A stretch of 5,873 bases of DNA from assembly GCA_028688175.1 (NCBI GenBank), contig JAQTYS010000170.1:1-5873 (forward strand), in the 5' to 3' direction. The position numbers and the translations under genes were made by a program. The stretch is from Methanothrix sp. GTDB taxonomy: Archaea; Halobacteriota; Methanosarcinia; Methanotrichales; Methanotrichaceae. The notes under the pieces are model-generated. The model did no database searches, was not told the origin of the DNA, and saw only the letters and a list, made by a program, of their open reading frames with translations. Position 1 is the stretch's first letter. Each line of letters starts with the position of its first letter. Below, one piece after another: positions 1 to 4,944 of the stretch.

Positions 1-1525
1 GTATTCCCGTCATACCTATGATGGCGTTGAGGGGAGTTCTGATCTCGTGACTCATGTTAGCTAAGAACTCGGATTTGGCGCGAGCCGCAGCTTCCGCTTC
101 TTCTTTAGCCGTGCGAAGAGCCTCCTGAGCCTTTTTGCGCTCTGTAATATTGCGCACGGATTCAATGGCGCCGGTGATATTGCCTTCCGAATCGTATAGC
201 ACGGTCGCACTCCCCTGCAAAAAAGCCTCGCAACCTCTCATATTGGGCAAGAAGGCTTCTCGATATAAACTGCCGTCTTCCTGTCTCACCAGGTTTTCGT
301 AAAGACGATCGATGGTCCAATCCTTTCTGCCCCACTCGTCATATTTATCCAATGATGCCTTATTATATTCAATTACGAGATCGGCCAGCATCGGCCGACT
401 TTTACCATAAAAAGGAAGTGCATACTCATAATCGCCCTTTCCCAGCATCTCTCTGGCTGTAATGCCGGTCATAATCTCGATTGCACGATTCCAGGCTATG
501 ATTTTGCCCTGCCTGTCAATAACAAAAGTAGCATCCGGCAGGAAATTAATGATATCCGCCAGGCGATGCTCTGAGTCTTTCAGCGCATCTTCCGCATCTT
601 TTCGTGCAGTTACGTCTCTTATTGATTCTATTGCACCAATCAATTCTCCCTCGTTATCACGAAGAGGGGATGCCGTGGCCCAGATGTAGGTTCTCCGGCC
701 CCCCAATAAAAAAGATGCGGCTGATTCTGCAAATAGTGTATCCCCCTTCTTTTCAACATAGCGGTATTGGGTTCTGGTATCTGGATTTTCGTCATAAATC
801 AAGTCGACCAGAATCGGTTGTTGCTCTCCATAAAAGGGAACTGCGTATGCATAGTCGCCTTTGCCGATTACATCCTGTTTCCTAACGCCGGTCATCTCTT
901 CTATGGCCCGGTTCCAGGCAATTACTCTCCTATTCTTGTCTATAACAAAGGTGGCATCCGGCAGAAAGTCAATTATGTCCATAAGCTGGCGGCGGGTGAG
1001 ATTCGCCGCCTCATCAGGGACGTAGCTGGTCTTTACTTCCTCGCAAATGAGCTGATTTGCTCCATTTTCCTGCTGAACAGCTACAAATTTTATGGTCTTT
1101 TCCGTTCCGTCCTTGCAAGTTACGTTGAACGTCCGGCACCTTTTGATGCCATCACCAATTTCATTCTTGTCACTGATCCAGGTGGCTATGGCGAACCTTC
1201 GATAATCCGGGTCAGGATAGGCTCTCTTAAACCATTCTTTTCCGCAAGAGATCTCCTGCGGACTATAGCCGAAAATATCAACAAATTTTGGATTTATGCT
1301 GCTGAAGGTTCCATCTTTTTCAATAATGGCAATGGCCACCGGAGCATTTTCAATAATGCTGGCGATGTTGCGACTGCGATCTTCCAGCTCTTCCAGGCCG
1401 ACCCGAAGGCGCTCCATCATTTCTGAAACTGCCTGACAGGTCGGGCAGTTCTCTGCAATTTTACCGTTCAACTCATCTAATATAGCGCTGACATCATTTA
1501 TTTTATCGCTAAAGTAGCTGCCCAT
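1..1525 (-). CDS. Multi-PAS sensor histidine kinase, C-terminus cut off by window edge
   Basis: Reading the minus strand from the ATG at 1525 gives 508 codons with no stop before the left edge. An in-frame TAA lies 15 bases upstream of the ATG and no other start codon falls between, so this start is firm; GGTG at 1537-1534 is a plausible ribosome binding site. Visible order: an N-terminal helical stretch with a CPTC motif (C27, C30), PAS1 (about 50-165), PAS2 (about 178-310), PAS3 (about 317-463), a short linker helix, then a HisKA dimerisation segment with the H-box FLANMSHEIRTPLNAII, phospho-acceptor His493. The HATPase domain must lie outside the window. No membrane segment or signal peptide is visible, so the sensor is probably cytoplasmic. 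By family knowledge it autophosphorylates on His and passes phosphate to a response regulator; ligand and partner are unknown. PAS2 and PAS3 are close duplicates. It is the last visible gene of the minus-strand cluster, 47 bases after the small gene upstream. Confidence 0.93.
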   Translation of the reverse strand, partial: MGSYFSDKINDVSAILDELNGKIAENCPTCQAVSEMMERLRVGLEELEDRSRNIASIIENAPVAIAIIEKDGTFSSINPKFVDIFGYSPQEISCGKEWFKRAYPDPDYRRFAIATWISDKNEIGDGIKRCRTFNVTCKDGTEKTIKFVAVQQENGANQLICEEVKTSYVPDEAANLTRRQLMDIIDFLPDATFVIDKNRRVIAWNRAIEEMTGVRKQDVIGKGDYAYAVPFYGEQQPILVDLIYDENPDTRTQYRYVEKKGDTLFAESAASFLLGGRRTYIWATASPLRDNEGELIGAIESIRDVTARKDAEDALKDSEHRLADIINFLPDATFVIDRQGKIIAWNRAIEIMTGITAREMLGKGDYEYALPFYGKSRPMLADLVIEYNKASLDKYDEWGRKDWTIDRLYENLVRQEDGSLYREAFLPNMRGCEAFLQGSATVLYDSEGNITGAIESVRNITERKKAQEALRTAKEEAEAAARAKSEFLANMSHEIRTPLNAIIGMTGI

Positions 1526-1533
1526 AACTAAGA

Positions 1534-1537
1534 CACC
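1534..1537 (-). promoter_or_regulatory. Ribosome binding site of the histidine kinase
   Basis: GGTG on the minus strand, 8 bases before the ATG at 1525. It matches part of the archaeal anti-Shine-Dalgarno target (GGAGGTGA). It supports the chosen start, but at four bases it is weak on its own. Confidence 0.45.
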
Positions 1538-1572
1538 AATTTAAGAAAGAGCATAGACATCCTCATTAATAT

Positions 1573-1860
1573 TCATTTCGATAGGCCTAATTTGGACTCA
1601 ATAGTAATATCCTTATCCAGACGATAATCGATATGAATAGAGGTTACTATTCTCTGAACACCCATATCAGCCAGCTTTTTGTTCGCCTCTTCGATCACCT
1701 CAAAGAGCTGCTCAAAGCTGCTTGCCTCAACGGCTGTAGACATGGGCCCGGCAATGAATTTTATGCCGGACTGATTCAAAAGTTCATGAACAGCCTGCAC
1801 ATATTGAGAGGCGCTGGTTCCCGTGCCCATGGGGATAGTGGTGAAATCCGCTACGATCAT
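1573..1860 (-). CDS. MTH1187-family thiamine-binding-type protein (UPF0045/DUF77)
   Basis: A 95-residue protein, the normal full length for the MTH1187/YqgV (UPF0045) family. Family hallmarks are visible: an opening strand MIVADFTTIP, the MGTGTS turn (11-16), the GPMSTAVEA segment (38-46), a helix with FEVIEEA (53-59), a strand ending in SIHIDYR (74-80), and a charged tail with DKD (82-84). Members have a small ferredoxin-like fold, form oligomers and are annotated as thiamine-binding because of similarity to YkoF, which binds thiamine or hydroxymethylpyrimidine; the physiological role in methanogens is not settled. No signal peptide, so cytosolic. The ATG lies 9 bases after the pyrF stop and in the same frame as pyrF, with no strong ribosome binding site of its own, so translation is probably coupled to pyrF. 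Family assignment is confident; the ligand is inferred from the family only. Confidence 0.9.
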   Translation of the reverse strand: MIVADFTTIPMGTGTSASQYVQAVHELLNQSGIKFIAGPMSTAVEASSFEQLFEVIEEANKKLADMGVQRIVTSIHIDYRLDKDITIESKLGLSK

Positions 1861-1869
1861 AGTAGTACA

Positions 1870-2529
1870 TCAATCTGCAGATATAGAAAAGTTTTGAAGA
1901 GCGAGAAGCTTCTTTGCCGATAAAACCGGATCTTCTGCCTCATAGACCGATCTGCCCACTATCAGATAATTAGCACCTGCCTGCAGAGCTGCACCGGCTG
2001 AGCCACCCTGGGCACCCACGCCGGGCGAAATAATGATACGCTCTCCGATGATGCAGCGAATTTGCCTAATTCTATCCGGGCGTGTGGCAGGAGCCACCAC
2101 TCCGGCGGCTCCCACCTCCACCGCCAGCCGGGCCATCTTCTCGGCCAGTGGTGCCATAAACAGCTCTGCACCTGGATGGCTCATCTCCGTAACCACAAAG
2201 AGATCGGCTCCATGCTCTGCGGCGCTCTTGGCACAGGCCTGCAAAGAGTCCTTTCCCGGAAAGGCCTGAGCGATGATTCCGCCCGCCCCAGCATCGAGCA
2301 CCGCCTGACAGATGAGCCGATTGGTGTTGGGAATGTCAGCCACCTTCAGATCGGCAATGACCGGAGCAAGAGCACTGATCTCGGTTACGATTCCGAGACC
2401 CGCCGATAGGATAAGTGGATAGCCGATCTTGATGGCGTCGAAGTAATCTTTGAGCTGCAAAGCCAGTGAAAGTGCCTTTTCCCGGCTGGTGACATCAAGC
2501 GCCAGGATCAGCCTTGTATCTTTCTTCAT
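1870..2529 (-). CDS. pyrF: Orotidine 5'-phosphate decarboxylase (archaeal type)
   Basis: Catalyses decarboxylation of OMP to UMP, the last step of de novo pyrimidine synthesis, in the cytosol. From the ATG at 2529 the protein has 219 residues, normal for the short archaeal enzymes. It is a single TIM barrel with all key residues visible: Asp12 in LILALD, Lys34 in KIGYP, and the catalytic Asp60-x-Lys62-x-x-Asp65 array in ADLKVADIP. Also present are the TEMSHPGAE segment, the phosphate-binding loop SPGVGAQGG (168-176) and VGRSVY with Arg193. Start choice: a GTG at 2541 would add four residues and overlap the upstream gene, but GGGTG at 2543-2539 sits 9 bases before the ATG at 2529, and homologues begin just ahead of the first barrel strand, so I prefer the ATG. 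It starts 2 bases after the HAD gene stop and ends 9 bases before the MTH1187-family gene, so it is almost certainly co-transcribed with both. Confidence 0.97.
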   Translation of the reverse strand: MKKDTRLILALDVTSREKALSLALQLKDYFDAIKIGYPLILSAGLGIVTEISALAPVIADLKVADIPNTNRLICQAVLDAGAGGIIAQAFPGKDSLQACAKSAAEHGADLFVVTEMSHPGAELFMAPLAEKMARLAVEVGAAGVVAPATRPDRIRQIRCIIGERIIISPGVGAQGGSAGAALQAGANYLIVGRSVYEAEDPVLSAKKLLALQNFSISAD

Positions 2530-2531
2530 GT

Positions 2532-3170
2532 TTAAATACACCCGTCAATCAGCACCATTGCTTCTCGCAGATCGCCCACTACCTCTCGCCCGGATCGTTC
2601 TCCCTTGCGGTCTAAGAAGAGTGCATCCAGACCCGCCTCCAGAGGAGACTCATAATCGTAACTGTAATGATCGCCGATATGCAGAACCTCAAAGGGCTTG
2701 ACACCCATGTGGGCGCAGACTGTGCCATAGATCAGAGGCGATTTCTTTACCTCCCGGAAATCAGAGGTGGCGGAAAAGACCTCTCTAAAGTAGTCCGACA
2801 GGCCGTCCAGCTCAAAGTCGATGAACTCGCGAGCAGCGTTGGATGTCACTACCAGATCGTAGCTTAGAGAGAGATGATCCAGCACCTCTTGCACCTCAGG
2901 ATAGATCTCGATCTCGTCCTCGTATATCTGCAAGAGCTCAACTTTACCCACCTTCAGCCCAAACTTATCGATCCAGTAGAGCAGGTCATACCACTCCAAA
3001 TGATCGCTGCCGACCTTCATGTACTCGCCAATTACGTAACTTCTGGCAACGGGAAAGTCCAGGCCGGTCTTTTCAGCATAAAGCATGGGTATGCCTTCCA
3101 TCCAGACCTTGTCGACGAATCTGGTTTTAACCAGGGTTCCGTCCATGTCCAGGGATATGACGCGAATCAT
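2532..3170 (-). CDS. HAD-superfamily hydrolase (phosphatase-like)
   Basis: A 212-residue protein, typical for a HAD phosphatase with a small cap. Motif I is SLDMDGT with nucleophile Asp8 and general acid Asp10. A mostly helical C1-type cap follows (about 15-95), rich in aromatic and acidic residues. Motif II is TSN (109-111), motif III is Lys142/Lys143 in KKSP, and motif IV is GDHYSYDYE with Asp167 and Asp172 for Mg2+. All catalytic residues are present, so it should be an active cytosolic phosphomonoesterase or related phosphotransferase; the substrate cannot be read from sequence. It most resembles the COG1011-like branch, which includes nucleotide and flavin-precursor phosphatases, so a pyrimidine or cofactor intermediate is possible given pyrF next door, but that is inference. 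The ATG at 3170 has GGAG six bases upstream. It appears to be the first gene of the minus-strand operon, and its TAA lies 2 bases before the pyrF ATG. Confidence 0.92.
   Translation of the reverse strand: MIRVISLDMDGTLVKTRFVDKVWMEGIPMLYAEKTGLDFPVARSYVIGEYMKVGSDHLEWYDLLYWIDKFGLKVGKVELLQIYEDEIEIYPEVQEVLDHLSLSYDLVVTSNAAREFIDFELDGLSDYFREVFSATSDFREVKKSPLIYGTVCAHMGVKPFEVLHIGDHYSYDYESPLEAGLDALFLDRKGERSGREVVGDLREAMVLIDGCI
2539..2543 (-). promoter_or_regulatory. Ribosome binding site that decides the pyrF start
   Basis: GGGTG on the minus strand, 9 bases before the ATG at 2529 and inside the end of the HAD gene. Its GTG is itself the alternative pyrF start codon, so the two starts are mutually exclusive in use of this site. 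Confidence 0.5.
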
Positions 3171-3176
3171 CTAATT

Positions 3177-3180
3177 CTCC
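3177..3180 (-). promoter_or_regulatory. Ribosome binding site of the HAD gene
   Basis: GGAG on the minus strand, 6 bases before the ATG at 3170. Good match and spacing for archaeal initiation. Confidence 0.6.
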
Positions 3181-3189
3181 GGTTGAAGT

Positions 3190-3199
3190 GATTCGAATC
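3190..3199. repeat. Perfect 10-bp palindrome GATTCGAATC in the operon leader
   Basis: GATTCGAATC equals its own reverse complement. It lies between the candidate minus-strand TATA box (3217-3210) and the HAD ATG (3170), at or just before the expected transcription start. That is where an archaeal repressor would block the polymerase, so it is a candidate operator of the HAD-pyrF operon. Function is inferred from position only. Confidence 0.4.
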
Positions 3200-3209
3200 G
3201 CTCTATAGG

Positions 3210-3217
3210 TTATTATT
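3210..3217 (-). promoter_or_regulatory. Candidate TATA box for the minus-strand operon
   Basis: AATAATAA on the minus strand preceded by purine-rich AAAAGG, which could serve as a BRE. The expected start about 25 bases downstream, near 3186-3188, would give a short leader of about 16-18 bases that still contains the GGAG site at 3180-3177. Spacing fits, but the box is a weak consensus match. No better minus-strand candidate was seen in the intergenic region. Confidence 0.4.
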
Positions 3218-3291
3218 CCTTTTGGGTCAAATACAGGGGACAAAAACCAGAGAACGGTCTTTGATGACGAAATTCAGTTGATTCTGATTTT

Positions 3292-3307
3292 TTTGCGGCA
3301 GCGCAAA
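3292..3307. repeat. Inverted repeat TTTGCG-N4-CGCAAA abutting a TATA box
   Basis: Perfect 6-bp arms at 3292-3297 and 3302-3307 with a GCAG spacer. The right arm overlaps the position of the BRE and ends two bases before the TTTATATT box at 3309. This placement is typical for an operator that controls access of TBP and TFB. It could also form a small hairpin, but it lies upstream of any expected transcript, so a protein-binding site is more likely. Confidence 0.45.
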
Positions 3308-3308
3308 G

Positions 3309-3316
3309 TTTATATT
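3309..3316 (+). promoter_or_regulatory. Distal candidate TATA box for the TPR gene
   Basis: TTTATATT preceded by GCGCAAAG, a good archaeal TATA plus BRE-like match and the strongest in the intergenic region. Transcription would be expected to start near 3338-3342, giving a leader of about 120 bases before the ATG at 3460. That leader would contain the hairpin at 3415-3442. Confidence 0.5.
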
Positions 3317-3347
3317 CGTCATATGTCGTACTACGTCGCATGTCGTA
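3317..3347. repeat. Two imperfect 14-bp direct repeats, 17-base period
   Basis: Copies at 3317-3330 and 3334-3347 share CGTC, two variable bases, then ATGTCGTA (12 of 14 positions identical by my alignment). They follow directly on the TTTATATT box and cover the expected start of transcription. Direct repeats at this place could bind a repressor as two tandem sites. CGTACTACG across the join is also a small imperfect palindrome. Confidence 0.4.
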
Positions 3348-3401
3348 AATCTGATAGAAATATTTTGCAGTGAGTAGACAGTAAGCAATAGGCATAATAG
3401 C

Positions 3402-3410
3402 CATAAATAA
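3402..3410 (+). promoter_or_regulatory. Proximal candidate TATA box for the TPR gene
   Basis: CATAAATAA in an AT-rich stretch. A start about 25 bases downstream, near 3431-3435, would give a leader of about 25-30 bases containing the GGAG at 3447. A competing or second promoter to the one at 3309; the two cannot be ranked from sequence alone. Confidence 0.35.
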
Positions 3411-3414
3411 TTGA

Positions 3415-3442
3415 CTTCGGCTGCATTCGACGTTTGCCGAAG
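3415..3442 (+). other. Hairpin just upstream of the TPR ribosome binding site
   Basis: Perfect 7-bp arms CTTCGGC (3415-3421) and GCCGAAG (3436-3442) enclose a 14-base loop. The structure ends 4 bases before GGAG. In a transcript from the distal promoter it would be a leader hairpin next to the ribosome binding site; with the proximal promoter it spans the start point and would act, if at all, as an operator. Confidence 0.45.
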
Positions 3443-3446
3443 AAAA

Positions 3447-3450
3447 GGAG
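3447..3450 (+). promoter_or_regulatory. Ribosome binding site of the first TPR gene
   Basis: GGAG within AAAAGGAG, 9 bases before the ATG at 3460. It fixes that start: the nearby ATG at 3452 reads into a stop after two codons. Confidence 0.65.
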
Positions 3451-3459
3451 AATGACTTT

Positions 3460-4893
3460 ATGAAATGGAATGATAAGTTGGCGAAATCTGTGTTTGTTAT
3501 TGTACTGATAGAGATAACCACAGTCATACTATGCGTTTCTGTTCCGACACAACAAAACACTACTGATTACTGGGTAACAACGGCCAAAGACCTCATTATG
3601 AACGGATCAACCGATGAAGCCATCTCAGCATATGATCGAGCTTTGCAGATCGATCCATCAAATGAGACCATATGGACCTCCATAGCCCTGCAGCTTGCCA
3701 TCTCCGGCAGAGACGATGAGTCCCTCCTGGCTTCCGAAAAGGCGCTTAGCATTATTGATGAAAAAATAAAGTTGAATCCACAAGACGGGTGGATTTGGAT
3801 GAAGAAGGGCCGAGCTTTGAGCAGCCTTGGCAGACAGAATGAGTCCAACCAGGCCCAAGAGATGGCTGTACAGATCTTCAATCAGAGCATCCAGAAGGAC
3901 CCTGGGAACGTCAGCCTCTGGAGGAACATGGCTGAGGCGCTCATGAACCTGGGCCGCTGGGAAGAGGGCTTGCAGGCTCTGAATAGGGTAACGGAGATCG
4001 ATCCCAAGAACCTGGACGCCTGGGAGAGAAAAGGCGAGTTTCTTACATTATTGAGCCGGACCAACGAGTCCTTGCAAGCCTTTGACAAGTCCTTGGAGTT
4101 GATAGCGAAAAACGACACCAAGGAACGATCACTGGTCTGGATGGCCAAGGCCCAGTCACTCTCCTACGTGGACCGGAAAGAAGAGACCCTGGCGGCTCTG
4201 GACAGGGTCACAAATCTGGACCCGAACTTTGTGGTGGCCTGGAGGACTAAGGGATATCTTCTGGCAGACCTAGGAAGGCAAAACGAGTCTCTGGCCGCCT
4301 ACGAAGAGGCCATCAAGATCGATCCCGCCGATGCTCTGACATGGAGCGAAAAGGGTTCTTTGCTTGTCCAATTAAAAAGATATAACGAATCCCTGCCTGC
4401 TTTCAAGCGCGCTCTTGAGCTGACGCCAAAGACAGATCACAAAGAGCTAGCGGCAGTATGGCTCCGCAAGGGAGATGCTCTGAATAAGACAGGCCGAACT
4501 GAGGAAGCCTTGGCTGCCTTCCAGATGTCCGTCAATGAATCAGAATCGTCTCTCCTGAGTGGTGCCAATGACACAAGAATGCTGGAGCTGAAAGGCCGGG
4601 CGCTTTTCAATATGGGCAAGTTAGACGAGGCTATAGAGACATTTGAGCAGGCCATAGCTACTGCCTCTCCCGATTCGCTGATTGCGCCCACGGTTTGGAT
4701 AGGCAAAGGCGATGTGCTGAGAGCACAGGGAAGAAACCAGGAGGCACTAGTGGCTTACAACCAAGCTATCGATCTCAGTCCCATTTTTTCCGATGCCTGG
4801 GCGAGCAGAGGCGAGGCCCAGAAAGCCCAGGGTTTGGTCACCCAGGCCAGCGCATCGTTCTACGTAGCCAGGAAGCTGGGGTATATGGAGTAA
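3460..4893 (+). CDS. Exported TPR-repeat protein with many N-glycosylation sequons
   Basis: A complete 477-residue protein. A short basic N-terminus (K3, K6, K9 region) leads into a hydrophobic segment at about 10-28, either an uncleaved anchor or a signal peptide ending near 28-32. The rest is about 12 consecutive tetratricopeptide repeats of 31-40 residues, with Trp at repeat position 4 in ten of them, Gly at 8, an aromatic at 24, Ala at 27 and DP at 31-32. The protein has 13 N-x-S/T sequons by my count (N33, 48, 68, 127, 141, 150, 202, 218, 275, 309, 342, 359, 370). In four repeats the sequon NES sits at TPR positions 18-20 (N127, N202, N275, N309). TPR solenoids bind proteins; this one should face outside the cell membrane as a scaffold or surface protein. 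There is no enzymatic domain, so the partner is unknown. It is followed by a paralogue in the same orientation. Confidence 0.93.
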   Translation: MKWNDKLAKSVFVIVLIEITTVILCVSVPTQQNTTDYWVTTAKDLIMNGSTDEAISAYDRALQIDPSNETIWTSIALQLAISGRDDESLLASEKALSIIDEKIKLNPQDGWIWMKKGRALSSLGRQNESNQAQEMAVQIFNQSIQKDPGNVSLWRNMAEALMNLGRWEEGLQALNRVTEIDPKNLDAWERKGEFLTLLSRTNESLQAFDKSLELIAKNDTKERSLVWMAKAQSLSYVDRKEETLAALDRVTNLDPNFVVAWRTKGYLLADLGRQNESLAAYEEAIKIDPADALTWSEKGSLLVQLKRYNESLPAFKRALELTPKTDHKELAAVWLRKGDALNKTGRTEEALAAFQMSVNESESSLLSGANDTRMLELKGRALFNMGKLDEAIETFEQAIATASPDSLIAPTVWIGKGDVLRAQGRNQEALVAYNQAIDLSPIFSDAWASRGEAQKAQGLVTQASASFYVARKLGYME

Positions 4894-4902
4894 TCTCGAC
4901 TA

Positions 4903-4909
4903 TTTTTTT
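4903..4909 (+). terminator. T-run after the first TPR gene, possible archaeal terminator
   Basis: Seven T residues ten bases after the TAA stop of the first TPR gene, with no stem upstream. Archaeal RNA polymerase can terminate on U-runs alone. The gap to the next gene is only about 50 bases, so partial read-through into the second TPR gene is likely; weak evidence. Confidence 0.35.
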
Positions 4910-4930
4910 GGATCTTAAATGAAAGCAAAC

Positions 4931-4934
4931 GGAG
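4931..4934 (+). promoter_or_regulatory. Ribosome binding site that decides the second TPR start
   Basis: GGAG lies 10 bases before TTG at 4945, but only one base before the in-frame GTG at 4936. The spacing matches the 9 bases used by the first TPR gene, so it points to TTG as the start. Confidence 0.5.
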
Positions 4935-4944
4935 AGTGGGTAAA

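Noticed and set aside
767..1426. Plus-strand open frame of 219 codons opposite the histidine kinase
   Set aside because: The minus strand here encodes clear PAS domains. The plus-strand translation shows no family features and its codon pattern is the shadow of the real gene.
1870..1872. TGA at the end of pyrF as a selenocysteine codon
   Set aside because: PyrF ends at its normal length here, no SECIS-like element was recognised, and the family has no selenoprotein members that I know of.
2033..2409. Two overlapping plus-strand open frames opposite pyrF
   Set aside because: Both are antisense to a fully conserved pyrF with all catalytic residues. Low-complexity Ser/Ala/His-rich translations are typical of shadows.
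3323..3347. Possible start of a CRISPR-like array from the repeated ATGTCGTA
   Set aside because: There are only two short imperfect copies 17 bases apart with no spacer-sized intervals. A promoter-linked repeat explains them better.
3213..3560. Minus-strand open frame of 115 codons across the intergenic region and the start of the first TPR gene
   Set aside because: It would begin inside the signal-sequence codons of the TPR gene, has no recognisable domain, and runs over the promoter elements. No ribosome binding site supports it.
4695..4922. Plus-strand 75-codon frame at the end of the first TPR gene
   Set aside because: It overlaps the last TPR repeats in another frame, and its translation has no repeat or domain pattern.
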